A stretch of 36,282 nt of DNA from an uncultured Prevotella sp. (GTDB lineage: Bacteria; Bacteroidota; Bacteroidia; Bacteroidales; Bacteroidaceae). Shown here one piece after another: positions 21,928 to 30,412 of this stretch. Every line of letters begins with the position of its first letter. The stretch's first letter is position 1. The notes beneath the pieces were generated by a model that searched no databases, was not told the origin of the DNA, and saw only the letters and a program-made list of their open reading frames with translations. The DNA lies in contig USJX01000025.1 of NCBI GenBank assembly GCA_900555035.1, positions 1-36,282 of the forward strand. The letters run 5' to 3'. A program made the translations under genes and the position numbers.

Positions 21928-23613
21928 TTATTTCTGCTTTTTAGCCTTAGCCGCTGCAGTCTTTGCCTTAAGCTTGGCTGCTGATGCTGGCTTCTTTGGG
22001 AAAGCCTCGTGCTTCTCGAAGACTTCCAGGGTCTTCAAGATCACTGGGTCGTCTTGGTTGATGTATTGGGTCCAAGCCTGTTCGTCCATCATATTATAGA
22101 TGATTCGGCTTTCAATGACTCTATCCAGAAGCTTGTGCGACTTTCTGATGAGCAGGTTGCGGCGCTTCAAACCGCGCTTGTCGGCATAGTTCACGAATTT
22201 CTCTACCATGTTCTGGCTATCGAGATAGTCGGCCAACTCCATCATCTCCTTGAAATTGTTCAGCTTAGGACGGTTGTCGTCGGTATAAGTAAACGCAAAC
22301 TGGAGGATGAGTCCGCTCATGCTTGCCTCCTTGAAATAAGAAGTCATGCCAAGCGTATCCTCAGGTACGAAGATATCTGGTGTAATACCACCGCCACCAT
22401 AAACCACACGACCGATGCCTGTATGGTAAGCCGGACCGGTATGCTTGATGCTATCTTGCGAGAAGAACTCGCCGTGCTGATAGCGGGTGAGGAGGTCTTG
22501 CTCATAATCCTTGTCATCACCCAAGGTGTATGGCTTCTGGATGCATCTGCCCGATGGAGTATAGTAGCGGGCGATGGTAAGACGGATGAGGCTGTGGTCA
22601 GGGAACTCTATCTGTTGCTGAACCAGACCCTTACCGAACGAACGGCGGCCGATGATGGTGGCACGGTCGTTGTCCTGCATGGCACCGGCAAAGATTTCGG
22701 CAGAAGATGCTGAGCCCTCGTTGATGAGAACCACCAGTGGAATCTTCTGATAAGCCCCCTTGCCATCGCTCAGATATTCCTGGCGAGGCGACTTTCTGCC
22801 TTCGGTATAGAGAATCAGCTTCTTGGCAGGCAGGAACTCGTTTGCCATATTCACAGCGGCGGTAAGATAACCGCCCGAGTTATCGCGCAGGTCGATGCAG
22901 AGATTAGAGAATCCCTGCTGCGAGAGCTTGGCCAGGGCGATGAGCATCTCTGGATAGGTGTTCTCGCCGAAGTTCTTGATGCGGATATAGCCCGTCTTGT
23001 CGTCGAGCATGTAGGCTGCTGTTACACTCTTGGTAGGAATTTCGCCACGGGTAACGGTGAAGGTCTGCACCTTCTTGCTGCCATAGCGAACTACGCCAAT
23101 CTTCACTTTCGTATCCTTCGGACCCTTCAAGCGGTGCATGGCTTCCTGGTTGGTAACAATCTTTCCCACGAATGGCTTGCCATCCACGGCCACAATCTTG
23201 TCGCCCGCCAAAAGTCCGGCTTTCTCGGCAGGTCCGTTCTGAATCACATTCTGCACATGGATGGTATCTTGGCGGATGACGAACTCGATGCCCACTCCAG
23301 AGAAGGAGCCTTTGAGGTCGTCGTTAGCCTGAGCCGCATCCTTTGCACTGATATAGACGGAATGAGGGTCGAGCTCAGCAAGAATCTGAGGTATCGCCTT
23401 ATCCACCAAGGAATCAATGTTCACGGCATCCACATACTGGTCGTCGATGAGGTGGAGCAGGTTGTTGAGTCGGTTGCTACCACTATTGACAACGTTGAGC
23501 CGGTTGCCGGCGAAATGATTCGAAAAGAATGTACCGATGATGATGCCTATCACAACGCAGAGCGCCATGATGAAGGGCATGAATCGGTTGCTCTTATTCT
23601 TATTCATGTTCAT
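21928..23613 (-). CDS. S41 family C-terminal processing protease
   Basis: A 561-residue membrane-anchored serine protease of the CtpA/Prc type, acting in the periplasm. An N-terminal signal anchor (FMPFIMALCVVIGIIIGTFF, 11-30) is followed by a helical lead with the family motif LDPHSVYIS (81-89), a PDZ domain (about 104-190: GVGIEFVIRQD, AEKAGLLAGDKIVAVDG) and the S41 catalytic domain. The nucleophile serine lies in NEGSASSAEIFAGAMQ (about 298-312) and the catalytic lysine is K328 in GRRSFGKG. The C-terminal 150 residues are a helical extension ending in a lysine/alanine-rich tail (KLKAKTAAAKAKKQK). It lies between dCMP deaminase and 5-formyl-THF cyclo-ligase genes. Its natural substrates cannot be inferred. 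Confidence 0.93.
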   Translation of the reverse strand: MNMNKNKSNRFMPFIMALCVVIGIIIGTFFSNHFAGNRLNVVNSGSNRLNNLLHLIDDQYVDAVNIDSLVDKAIPQILAELDPHSVYISAKDAAQANDDLKGSFSGVGIEFVIRQDTIHVQNVIQNGPAEKAGLLAGDKIVAVDGKPFVGKIVTNQEAMHRLKGPKDTKVKIGVVRYGSKKVQTFTVTRGEIPTKSVTAAYMLDDKTGYIRIKNFGENTYPEMLIALAKLSQQGFSNLCIDLRDNSGGYLTAAVNMANEFLPAKKLILYTEGRKSPRQEYLSDGKGAYQKIPLVVLINEGSASSAEIFAGAMQDNDRATIIGRRSFGKGLVQQQIEFPDHSLIRLTIARYYTPSGRCIQKPYTLGDDKDYEQDLLTRYQHGEFFSQDSIKHTGPAYHTGIGRVVYGGGGITPDIFVPEDTLGMTSYFKEASMSGLILQFAFTYTDDNRPKLNNFKEMMELADYLDSQNMVEKFVNYADKRGLKRRNLLIRKSHKLLDRVIESRIIYNMMDEQAWTQYINQDDPVILKTLEVFEKHEAFPKKPASAAKLKAKTAAAKAKKQK

Positions 23614-23652
23614 AACTTACTAATTTTTAATATACTAACGTTTCTTTCTCTC

Positions 23653-24153
23653 TTATTTTCCGGAAGATGAATCCTCTTCAGAAGATTCCATTTTTGAAGT
23701 GGATTCTTCTTCAGAAGATCCCATTTCATCCGGATTCATATATTCCACTTTTACTCCGGCTCTTTCGAGGAGGTCTATTCCATCCGTGAGGCGGTATTTT
23801 TCTGCATAGACCACTCGCTTGATGCCCGACTGGATAATCAGTTTGGAGCATTCGATGCAAGGCGAGGCAGTGACATAGAGCGTACTGCCCTCGCTGTTGT
23901 TGCTGCTGCGAGCCAGTTTGGTGATGGCATTGGCTTCGGCATGGAGAACGTATGGCTTGGTTACGTTGTTTTCCTCGCATACATTCTCAAATCCGCTTGG
24001 TGTGCCATTGTAACCATCGCTGATAATCATCTTGTCTTTCACTACCAATGCTCCCACCTGTCGGCGCTTGCAGTAGCTGTTTTCTGCCCAGATGCGTGCC
24101 ATGCGAAGGTATCGCAGGTCAAGCTTCTGCTGTTTGGAAAGTTCCTTTGCCAT
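23653..24153 (-). CDS. dCMP deaminase family protein
   Basis: A zinc-dependent deaminase of the dCMP/ComEB type, which converts dCMP to dUMP for thymidylate synthesis. The zinc site is complete: HAEANAI (His and the catalytic Glu) and ASPCIECSKLI (PCxxC). The N-terminal RMARIWAENSYCKRRQVGALVVKDKMIISDGYNGTPSGFENVCEE is typical. The first open codon is GTG; the adjacent ATG at 24153 is used, giving 166 residues. The last 25 or so residues are a serine/glutamate tail made of an in-frame tandem repeat (MGSSEEESTSK, MESSEEDSSSGK), which ordinary family members lack. It is part of a co-directional series with M3 peptidase and S41 protease genes. Confidence 0.9.
   Translation of the reverse strand: MAKELSKQQKLDLRYLRMARIWAENSYCKRRQVGALVVKDKMIISDGYNGTPSGFENVCEENNVTKPYVLHAEANAITKLARSSNNSEGSTLYVTASPCIECSKLIIQSGIKRVVYAEKYRLTDGIDLLERAGVKVEYMNPDEMGSSEEESTSKMESSEEDSSSGK
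23666..23731. repeat. 33-nt in-frame tandem repeat at the end of an ORF
   Basis: Two adjacent 33-nt units (23666-23698 and 23699-23731) share the core CTTCAGAAGAT.CCATTT. They encode the doubled 11-residue acidic tail of the dCMP deaminase. Confidence 0.8.
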
Positions 24154-24156
24154 CAC

Positions 24157-24193
24157 TTTTTATAGTTTACAATTTATAATTTATAATTTACAA
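24157..24193. repeat. AT-rich tandem repeat between M3 peptidase and dCMP deaminase genes
   Basis: The junction consists of overlapping copies of TTTATAATTTACAATT-type units (TTTACAATTTATAATTTATAATTTACAAT), which on the coding strand starts right after the TAA of the M3 gene. Confidence 0.65.
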
Positions 24194-26287
24194 TTAACTC
24201 TTCTTGATTTCGTTGCGTTCGAGCAGGGCGTCGATGGTTGGCTCCTGTCCGCGGAATCGCTTGTAGAGCGTCATCGGATGCTCGGTGCCACCCTTCGAGA
24301 GGATGTTGTCGCGGAAACTCTGGGCGGTTGCCTGGTCAAAGATGCCGTTCTTCTTGAATACGCTGAAGGCATCGGCATCGAGCACCTCTGCCCACTTGTA
24401 GCTGTAGTAGCCGGCTGCATATCCTCCTGCCATGATGTGGGAGAACTGTACTGTCATACAGGTATCCAACTTCTGTGGCAGAATCATCGCCTTCTCCCAT
24501 GCCTTCTTCTCGAATGGGATGATATCGGCGGTGAACTCATCTTTCTTGGTGTAATAGGCCATGTCGAGCAAACCGAAACTTACCTGGCGTAGGCAGGCAT
24601 AGGCTGTCATGAAGTTGCGGCTCTTCACGATGCGCTTGATAAGCTCGTCGGGCAATGGCTCGCCGGTTTCGTGATGGAAGGCGAAGGTGCGGAGGAAGTC
24701 TTTTTCTATCGCATAGTTTTCCATAAACTGGGATGGCAACTCTACGAAATCCCACCATACGTTGGTTCCTGAAAGACTCTCGAAACGGGTGTTGGCAAAC
24801 ATGCCGTGAAGGCTGTGACCAAACTCGTGCAGGAAGGTCTCTACCTCGCCCAGGGTGAGGAGGGCTGGTTTCTCGGCTGTTGGTTTGGTGAAGTTCATCA
24901 CTACGCTGACGTGTGGACGAACGTTAACGCCCTTATGGTCAATCCATTGTCCCTGGAATTCGGTCATCCAGGCACCGCCCTGCTTACCCTTGCGTGGGAA
25001 GAAGTCGGCGTAGAATACGGCAAGATAACTGCCGTCTTTATCGAATACCTCGTATGCCTTTACGTCTGGATGATATACTGGAATATCCTTGTTCTCCTTG
25101 AAGGTGATACCGTAAAGCTTGTTGGCAAGACCGAACACGCCGTCTATCACCTTGTCGAGCTGGAAGTAAGGACGGAGCATCTCTGCATCCAGGTTATACT
25201 TCTCCATCTGCAGCTTGTGCGAATAGAATCCGAAGTCCCATGGCTGCATCTCGAAGTCATCGCCTTCCAGTTTCTTGGCCAGTGCCTTTACCTCTTCAAT
25301 TTCCTCGATGGCTGTAGGCTTGTAGGCATCGATGAGGTCGTTCAGAAGCTTATATACATTTTCAGTATTGCTTGCCATGCGATGGCGGAGCACGTAGTCG
25401 GCATAGGTCTCGAAGCCCAGAAGCTGAGCCAGTTCACGGCGCAGATTAACCAGCTGCTTGCAGATTTCCAGGTTGTTCTGCTCGTTGTCGTGGATGCAGA
25501 CCGTGTTGCGGGCCATGTACATCTGCTTGCGGAGTTCGCGCTGGGTAGAGTAGGTCATGAATGGCGAAAAGCTTGGATAGTCGAGTGTGAAGATCCAGCC
25601 TTCCTCATTCTTTTCCTTGGCAGCATGTTCTGCGGCTGCGATAGCTGTCTCTGGCAGACCGTCGAGCTGTGCCTTGTCTGTGATGTGCAGGGTGAACGCC
25701 TTGTTCTCCTTCAGCAGGTTCTGTGAGAACTGGAGGGTGAGCATGCTTGCATCCTCTGTGAGCTTGCGCAGTTTCTCCTTGCCTTCCTCGTCGAGGAGGG
25801 CACCGCTGCGTACGAATCCGTCGTAGCTGGTTTCGAGCAGCATTTTTTCTTCTGCATTGAGTTCACGGTTGGGATGGTCGTGAACAAACTTGATGCGCTC
25901 GAAGAGTTTCTTGTTCAATGTAATGTCGTTGGCATGCTTGGTGAGGATAGGGCTCAGTTTCTGGGCCAGTTCCTCCATCTCGTCGCAGGTCTCGGCACTC
26001 ATCATGCAAGAGAATACGTTCGACACTCTGCTCAAGAGGTCATAATAATGTTCGCCCTTGTCTGTATCAACACGGGCGATGGTGTTTTCGAAGGTTGGCT
26101 CTGCCGGGTCGTTGACAATCTTGTCGGTTGCCTCGTCGTCGCGGCGGATACCTTCCATGAATGCCTCCTCGTAGTCACCGAGCTGAATGCGGTGGAATGG
26201 GGCTGTATTGTGTGGTGTATTGTATGGTTCGAAGAAGGGATTTACTCTCTTCTCAATTTCTTTCTCGTTTTTGGTTGTATCTTGCAT
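24194..26287 (-). CDS. M3 family metallopeptidase (peptidyl-dipeptidase Dcp / oligopeptidase A type)
   Basis: A 697-residue cytoplasmic zinc peptidase that cuts short peptides. The active site is TFLHEFGHSLHGMFA, with H487, E488 and H491 as the HExxH motif; the third ligand is expected in the following WWDFVELPSQFMENYA segment (E of the family's ELPSQ). The N-terminal part (NPFFEPYNTPHNTAPFHRIQLGDYEEAF) and the C-terminal FSHIMAGGYAAGYYSYKWAEVLDADAFSVF are typical of Dcp-like members. No signal peptide is present. It begins 11 nt after the stop of the Crp-family gene, so the two are probably co-transcribed. Confidence 0.94.
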   Translation of the reverse strand: MQDTTKNEKEIEKRVNPFFEPYNTPHNTAPFHRIQLGDYEEAFMEGIRRDDEATDKIVNDPAEPTFENTIARVDTDKGEHYYDLLSRVSNVFSCMMSAETCDEMEELAQKLSPILTKHANDITLNKKLFERIKFVHDHPNRELNAEEKMLLETSYDGFVRSGALLDEEGKEKLRKLTEDASMLTLQFSQNLLKENKAFTLHITDKAQLDGLPETAIAAAEHAAKEKNEEGWIFTLDYPSFSPFMTYSTQRELRKQMYMARNTVCIHDNEQNNLEICKQLVNLRRELAQLLGFETYADYVLRHRMASNTENVYKLLNDLIDAYKPTAIEEIEEVKALAKKLEGDDFEMQPWDFGFYSHKLQMEKYNLDAEMLRPYFQLDKVIDGVFGLANKLYGITFKENKDIPVYHPDVKAYEVFDKDGSYLAVFYADFFPRKGKQGGAWMTEFQGQWIDHKGVNVRPHVSVVMNFTKPTAEKPALLTLGEVETFLHEFGHSLHGMFANTRFESLSGTNVWWDFVELPSQFMENYAIEKDFLRTFAFHHETGEPLPDELIKRIVKSRNFMTAYACLRQVSFGLLDMAYYTKKDEFTADIIPFEKKAWEKAMILPQKLDTCMTVQFSHIMAGGYAAGYYSYKWAEVLDADAFSVFKKNGIFDQATAQSFRDNILSKGGTEHPMTLYKRFRGQEPTIDALLERNEIKKS

Positions 26288-26298
26288 TTTTATTACTT

Positions 26299-26982
26299 TT
26301 AGTTTCTAATTTTACTGATAAGCATTTCTAAATCAGGGATGACTACGATGCCTCTATAGAGTTTGATGAGTCCTTTGGCTTCCATTTCATTCAGCGTATT
26401 CGAAATGTAGATTCGCTTCGTATTTATCTCTTCGGCAAGTCTTGTCATCTTGATATGGATGATTTTCTCGCCAGATGGTCGGAGGCATCGTCTTTCGAAG
26501 AATTGGAGGATGCTTTCTTCCAGTGTCTTAGGAGGAAGACAGAAGAGTAGCTGCTCGCATCTTTGCGTTTGCGTTGAGAGAATATTGAGCTGGTTGATGC
26601 GGAATATCTCGTAATTGTCGGATAATATGGTCAACTCTTTTCTGCTGAAACTCATCACGTTGCAATCCTGTCCGGCAGTGAAGGTATGCGTATAGTGCTG
26701 GTTGAATCCGAAGAAACGTTCTATCTGGAGAACACTAGGTGCCGTGATGGTTTCTTCTATCCGATAGCCATGGTCTTCTGACTCGGTGGTGACTTTGATT
26801 TCCCCACTGATCAGGAAATGTATGTGCAGACAGGGATCACCCTCCTGGGCAATGACATGACCTTTCTTCAACTTCTGAAAGTAGAATTTGGTCTTACCTG
26901 CAATATCAAGAAGGTCTCCACGGGTCATTCCTAAGAAGAGGGGAAGTCCCAAAAGAGTGTCGTATAATTTTCTTTCCGGCAT
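26299..26982 (-). CDS. Crp/Fnr family transcriptional regulator
   Basis: A 227-residue regulator with an N-terminal cyclic-nucleotide-binding-type beta-roll (about 10-125: KKGHVIAQEGDPCLHIHFLISGEIKVTTESEDHGYRIEETITAPSVLQIERFFG) and a C-terminal winged HTH (about 165-220: MTRLAEEINTKRIYISNTLNEMEAKGLIKLYRG). The roll lacks the arginine/serine pair that binds cAMP in E. coli Crp (RSA motif) and has no Fnr-type cysteine cluster, so its signal is unknown. It lies between apbE and the M3 peptidase gene, both co-directional. The region upstream (26983-27091) is a stack of heptamer-like repeats. Confidence 0.88.
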   Translation of the reverse strand: MPERKLYDTLLGLPLFLGMTRGDLLDIAGKTKFYFQKLKKGHVIAQEGDPCLHIHFLISGEIKVTTESEDHGYRIEETITAPSVLQIERFFGFNQHYTHTFTAGQDCNVMSFSRKELTILSDNYEIFRINQLNILSTQTQRCEQLLFCLPPKTLEESILQFFERRCLRPSGEKIIHIKMTRLAEEINTKRIYISNTLNEMEAKGLIKLYRGIVVIPDLEMLISKIRN

Positions 26983-26994
26983 GGCTTTTTTACT

Positions 26995-27100
26995 TTGATT
27001 TTTTTTACTTTGAACTTTGAGCTTTGAACTTTGAGCTTTATGATTAGTTTTCAGGTGCTAAAGCTCTCAACTATTAACTCTCAACTCTCAACTATCCTTC
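26995..27100. repeat. Heptamer-like repeats between apbE and the Crp-family gene
   Basis: Two families of short direct repeats adjoin: CTTTGAA/CTTTGAG copies at 27007-27040 (plus strand) and CTCAACT/CTCAACTATTAA copies at 27063-27095. The second family overlaps the stop-codon region of apbE. Confidence 0.75.
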
Positions 27101-28114
27101 AACTCCCAGCATTTTCTTCATGGATGGCGAATACCAGATTTTGTTGCTGCCTTTGTTATCGGCATAAATCAGGTAAGCATATAGCTCGGGATGCTTTTCC
27201 AGAACCTTCTTGGCTCCATCTAATCCCATCACCATGAATGAGGTGGCATAGGCATCGGCTGTGGCACAATTCTTTGCCAAAACTGTGGCCGACAGGATGT
27301 TGTGCTGCACAGGGTAGCCCGTCTTCGGGTCGATGGTGTGCGCATATTTCTTGCCATTCTTATAGTAGAAATTGCGATAGTTGCCGCTGGTGGCCATGGC
27401 GATGTCGCTCACGTTAACCACATCCTGCAATTCCTGGTTGGTATTGAGCGAGTCGTCGGTAGGCTTGTTGATGCCGATGCGCCAAGGCACCTGCTTCTCG
27501 CTGTTGCCGCTTACTACGATTTCGCCTCCAATCTCCACCATGAAGTTCTGAATACCTTTCTTTTTCAGGTATCTTGCCACGATGTCGGTGCCATAACCTT
27601 TGGCGATGGCAGAGCAGTCGAGCATGGTGTTAGGATTCTCCTTGCTCACGAAACCATCTTTCAGGGCTACCTTGTGGAAGCCTACGATGGCACGAAGGCT
27701 GTCGATGGTCTGCTTGGTGGGCGGATTGCCTGTCTTGAAGCCGAATCCCCAGGCATTAACCATTGGGGCTACGGTGATATCGAAGGCTCCGTTGGTTTCG
27801 CCTGAAATCTTTTCGGCGAGCTGGAATACTTCTGTAAACATCTCGTCAACCTTCACTTTCTCGTTGCGGTTGACACGAGAGATGATGGAAGTCTTGTTGA
27901 AGGGTGAAAGCGAGTTATCCACCTTCTGCAATTCTGCCTCAATCTCTTTCTGGTAATTGGTGTCGCTCTGGTACGTGATGTGGTAGATGGTACCGAACAC
28001 CATGCCCTCATCCTTTTGGTAAGGGGTATTGTGCTGCTGGCGTATCACGTAGATGCTGCCCAATATCAGAATCAGCAGAAAGGGTATCTGCCATATCAGT
28101 TTCTTATTTTTCAT
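27092..28114 (-). CDS. apbE: FAD:protein FMN transferase (ApbE family)
   Basis: ApbE attaches FMN covalently to threonine of target flavoproteins such as NqrB, NqrC and RnfG/RnfD, outside the cytoplasmic membrane, with Mg2+. The 340-residue protein has an N-terminal hydrophobic segment (LIWQIPFLLILILGSIYVI); no lipobox cysteine is present, so it is membrane-anchored or has a cleaved signal. Family landmarks: MVFGTIYHITYQ, SLSPFNKTSIISRVNRNE, FDITVAPMVNAWGFG, LDCSAIAKGYGTDIVARYL, the GNYRNFYYKNGKKYAHTIDPKTGYPV segment and the Mg-binding CATADAYATSFMVMG. It is complete. No target flavoprotein gene is next to it. Confidence 0.95.
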   Translation of the reverse strand: MKNKKLIWQIPFLLILILGSIYVIRQQHNTPYQKDEGMVFGTIYHITYQSDTNYQKEIEAELQKVDNSLSPFNKTSIISRVNRNEKVKVDEMFTEVFQLAEKISGETNGAFDITVAPMVNAWGFGFKTGNPPTKQTIDSLRAIVGFHKVALKDGFVSKENPNTMLDCSAIAKGYGTDIVARYLKKKGIQNFMVEIGGEIVVSGNSEKQVPWRIGINKPTDDSLNTNQELQDVVNVSDIAMATSGNYRNFYYKNGKKYAHTIDPKTGYPVQHNILSATVLAKNCATADAYATSFMVMGLDGAKKVLEKHPELYAYLIYADNKGSNKIWYSPSMKKMLGVEG

Positions 28115-28144
28115 TTCTTTCTTTCTCTATCTGTCTGTCTTTTC

Positions 28145-28220
28145 CCACCTTATTATATATACCTATTATATAAACTTATTATATTTATATATATATATAC
28201 ATTATAATATATATATTGAT
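28145..28220. repeat. AT dinucleotide-rich spacer
   Basis: The junction between DUF6048 and apbE genes is almost pure A/T with long TATATA runs, including a perfect stretch around 28185-28199. No ORF or promoter box is seen in it; slippage would change its length easily. Confidence 0.8.
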
Positions 28221-28228
28221 GGGATATT

Positions 28229-28945
28229 TTATATCTCGAAGGTAACGTTGAAGGTTCCGCCGAGTCGGGTGCCTCCCTGCTTTCCGAAGCCTGGCACATA
28301 GTAACTGTAGCCGATGTCGCCCTTCTTTTGAGCCAGTCGGCGCTTATAGCGGAAACTCCAGCCCATGCGCACGGGACCCCATATCTTGGCATCTACACCG
28401 ATAACGCCTTCCAGCCAATGGTAGTTGGCAGATACATCTTCTGCTCCGTAAGGTGCCTCGCCGCCCCAAACGGGGTCTTTTACCGGTGGTGCACTCACAT
28501 CGTATTTAAAGGATGTGAAGCCATAGCGGAATCCGCCGAAGAGACGGTAGTCGTCGTGCTTGTTCTTGAGCAGGTTCCAGTCTATACCGATGCGGGCATA
28601 CGGAGCACTGGTCTTGTAAGTAATCTTGGTACTTTCGTCGCTGGCATCGGCCTTGCCGTAACCCAATTCTAAGATGGGGTAGTACTTATCTTTCAGGTTG
28701 ATGCGCAGCGATGCCTCATACTGGCCATAGTCGCTTACCATCAGCTGTACCGGACCAATGAGATCTACTCCCACAGCCATGCCTCTGAGCCATGGAATGG
28801 TATCCTTCTCTACCGTTGCCATCTTCTTCTCGTGTTTCTGACCATGGGCAGGTACTCCACCCATCAACAGCAAGAGCATCACTGTCGAAAGAACCTTAGT
28901 GGCGGTTGCCGAAATAGATATAGAAATGTGCTTTGGATGCATCAT
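28229..28945 (-). CDS. DUF6048 family outer-envelope protein
   Basis: A 238-residue exported protein. An N-terminal signal sequence (KVLSTVMLLLLMGGVPAHG) is followed by a domain with alternating strands and many aromatic residues (MVSDYGQYEASLRINLKDKYYPILELGYG, DYRLFGGFRYGFTSFKYDV, MGWSFRYKRRLAQKK), ending in GGTFNVTFEI, consistent with a small outer-membrane beta-barrel. It fits DUF6048, a Bacteroidota family without known function. Its start (ATG 28945) lies 50 nt inside the end of the DUF6452 gene. A later Met would give a signal peptide without a positive n-region, so the overlapping start is kept. Confidence 0.75.
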   Translation of the reverse strand: MMHPKHISISISATATKVLSTVMLLLLMGGVPAHGQKHEKKMATVEKDTIPWLRGMAVGVDLIGPVQLMVSDYGQYEASLRINLKDKYYPILELGYGKADASDESTKITYKTSAPYARIGIDWNLLKNKHDDYRLFGGFRYGFTSFKYDVSAPPVKDPVWGGEAPYGAEDVSANYHWLEGVIGVDAKIWGPVRMGWSFRYKRRLAQKKGDIGYSYYVPGFGKQGGTRLGGTFNVTFEI

Positions 28946-29381
28946 AATTTACCTCTTTTTTGTTGATGACTATCGAGTCGATGAAATGGTGCGTGGTCTG
29001 CACACCGGTGATGGTGTGGAAGAACGCCGGACTGCAATCCACCGATTCGAAATGCGAAAAGTTCTCCTTCTTCACGGTCACGGTATCTTTCCACACCTTG
29101 TGGTCTCTGTTTCTTATTTCGAAGTAGAGCACGTCCTCAGGCTGCTGGTAACTCATGGGCAGGATGAAACTATCTACGTTCACATCTCTGTTGATGAGTA
29201 TGCTGTCCTGGCCTTCGGTCTTGGTGGTCGAGATGGTCATGGTGTCGGCGAGTGTGGTGATGTTGCCCATCAGCTTATATTTGGTATAAGTGGTGTTGTT
29301 GAGCGGGCAGTCGATGGATGAGCATCCTGCCATTATCATCATCGCCATCATGACGAGAACCATTGGTATTATTTTCCGCAT
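28896..29381 (-). CDS. DUF6452 family lipoprotein
   Basis: A 161-residue exported lipoprotein with MRKIIPMVLVMMAMMIMAGCSS (lipobox IMAGC, Cys20). The short cysteine-containing start SSIDCPLNNTTYTKYKL and strand-rich body fit DUF6452, a family that I associate with a neighbouring DUF6048 gene in Bacteroidales, as here. The function is unknown. Its first 13 nt overlap the end of the glycosyltransferase gene and its end overlaps the DUF6048 gene by 50 nt, so the three are tightly coupled. A joint role of the lipoprotein and the barrel at the outer membrane is inference. Confidence 0.75.
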   Translation of the reverse strand: MRKIIPMVLVMMAMMIMAGCSSIDCPLNNTTYTKYKLMGNITTLADTMTISTTKTEGQDSILINRDVNVDSFILPMSYQQPEDVLYFEIRNRDHKVWKDTVTVKKENFSHFESVDCSPAFFHTITGVQTTHHFIDSIVINKKEVNYDASKAHFYIYFGNRH

Positions 29382-30340
29382 CTTATTTCCTTTTCTATTT
29401 GATAATCGTTACGGTTTGGATTCTGACGGCTGATGAGGTCGCCCAGGAATCCTGCCAGGAAGAACTGGCTACCCAGTACCATCGCGATGAGGGCGATGAA
29501 GAAGTAGGGTGAATCGGTGATGAGATGACCATATACGCCGTTGTGCAGGTCGATGATCTTGTCGATGCCAAGTCCGATGAGCGAGAGGAAGGCGATGAAG
29601 AACACCACGCTGCCCAGGAATCCGAATACGTGCATTGGCTTCTTGCCGAAGTTGCTGAGGAACCAGAGGGTCATCAGGTCGAGATAGCCGTTTACGAAAC
29701 GGTTCCAGCCCATGAACTTGGAAGTGCCGAACTTGCGTGCCTGGTGGTGTACCGGCTTTTCGCCAATCTTAGCGAAACCTGCGTTCTTGGCAAGATATGG
29801 AATGTAGCGGTGCATTTCGCCATAAACCTCGATGTTCTTCACCACGTCGCGGCGGTAAGCCTTCAGACCGCAGTTGAAGTCGTGCAGGTTGTGGATGCCG
29901 CTCACCTTGCGTGCTGTGGCATTGAAGAGCTTGGTTGGGATGGTCTTGCTCAGCGGGTCACCCTGCTTGCGGTTCTGCTTGTAACCTGAAACCAGATCGT
30001 AACCTTCCTTGGTAATCATCTGGTAGAGTCCTGGAATTTCATCAGGAGAATCCTGCAGGTCGGCATCCATGGTGATAACCACGTCGCCCTGTGCCTCCTT
30101 GAAACCGCAGTAGAGTGCCGGACTCTTACCGTAGTTTCTGCGGAACTTGATACCCTTTACCTGCTCGTTTTTCTCGGCAAGTTCTTCTATGACGTTCCAT
30201 GAACGGTCGGTAGAACCATCGTTCACGAAGATAACCTCGTATGTGAAATCGTTGGCGTTCATCACTCGCTTGATCCAAGCGAAGAGTTCTGGCAGCGATT
30301 CTTCCTCGTTGAAAAGAGGAACGATAACTGAAATATCCAT
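29369..30340 (-). CDS. GT2 glycosyltransferase, polyprenyl-phosphate type
   Basis: A 323-residue membrane-associated glycosyltransferase of family 2, DPM1/ArnC-like, which loads a sugar from a nucleotide donor onto undecaprenyl phosphate at the inner face of the membrane. The catalytic domain has ISVIVPLFNEEESLPELF (3-20), EVIFVNDGSTDRSW (35-48), the metal-binding VITMDADLQDSPDEIP (D92-x-D94) and DFNCGLKAYRRDVV. Two C-terminal transmembrane helices (about 236-258 and 278-302) are typical of this subgroup. The sugar cannot be inferred. It lies between DUF4199 and DUF6452 genes on the same strand. Confidence 0.92.
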   Translation of the reverse strand: MDISVIVPLFNEEESLPELFAWIKRVMNANDFTYEVIFVNDGSTDRSWNVIEELAEKNEQVKGIKFRRNYGKSPALYCGFKEAQGDVVITMDADLQDSPDEIPGLYQMITKEGYDLVSGYKQNRKQGDPLSKTIPTKLFNATARKVSGIHNLHDFNCGLKAYRRDVVKNIEVYGEMHRYIPYLAKNAGFAKIGEKPVHHQARKFGTSKFMGWNRFVNGYLDLMTLWFLSNFGKKPMHVFGFLGSVVFFIAFLSLIGLGIDKIIDLHNGVYGHLITDSPYFFIALIAMVLGSQFFLAGFLGDLISRQNPNRNDYQIEKEIRCGK

Positions 30341-30412
30341 TTTCTTATATTGATGTTATTGATATTTTCTTATTGATGTTTTCTTATTGCTGTTAACGCT
30401 ATTGCTGTTTTA
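30340..30412. repeat. Imperfect tandem repeats across a gene junction
   Basis: TTTTCTTAT-[T]TGATG units recur three times (about 30340, 30365 and 30379), followed by two TTGCTGTT units that overlap the last codons of the DUF4199 gene. On the coding strand these read as repeated AACAKCAATAA-type pieces, each resembling the ORF end AACAGCAATAG. Confidence 0.75.
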
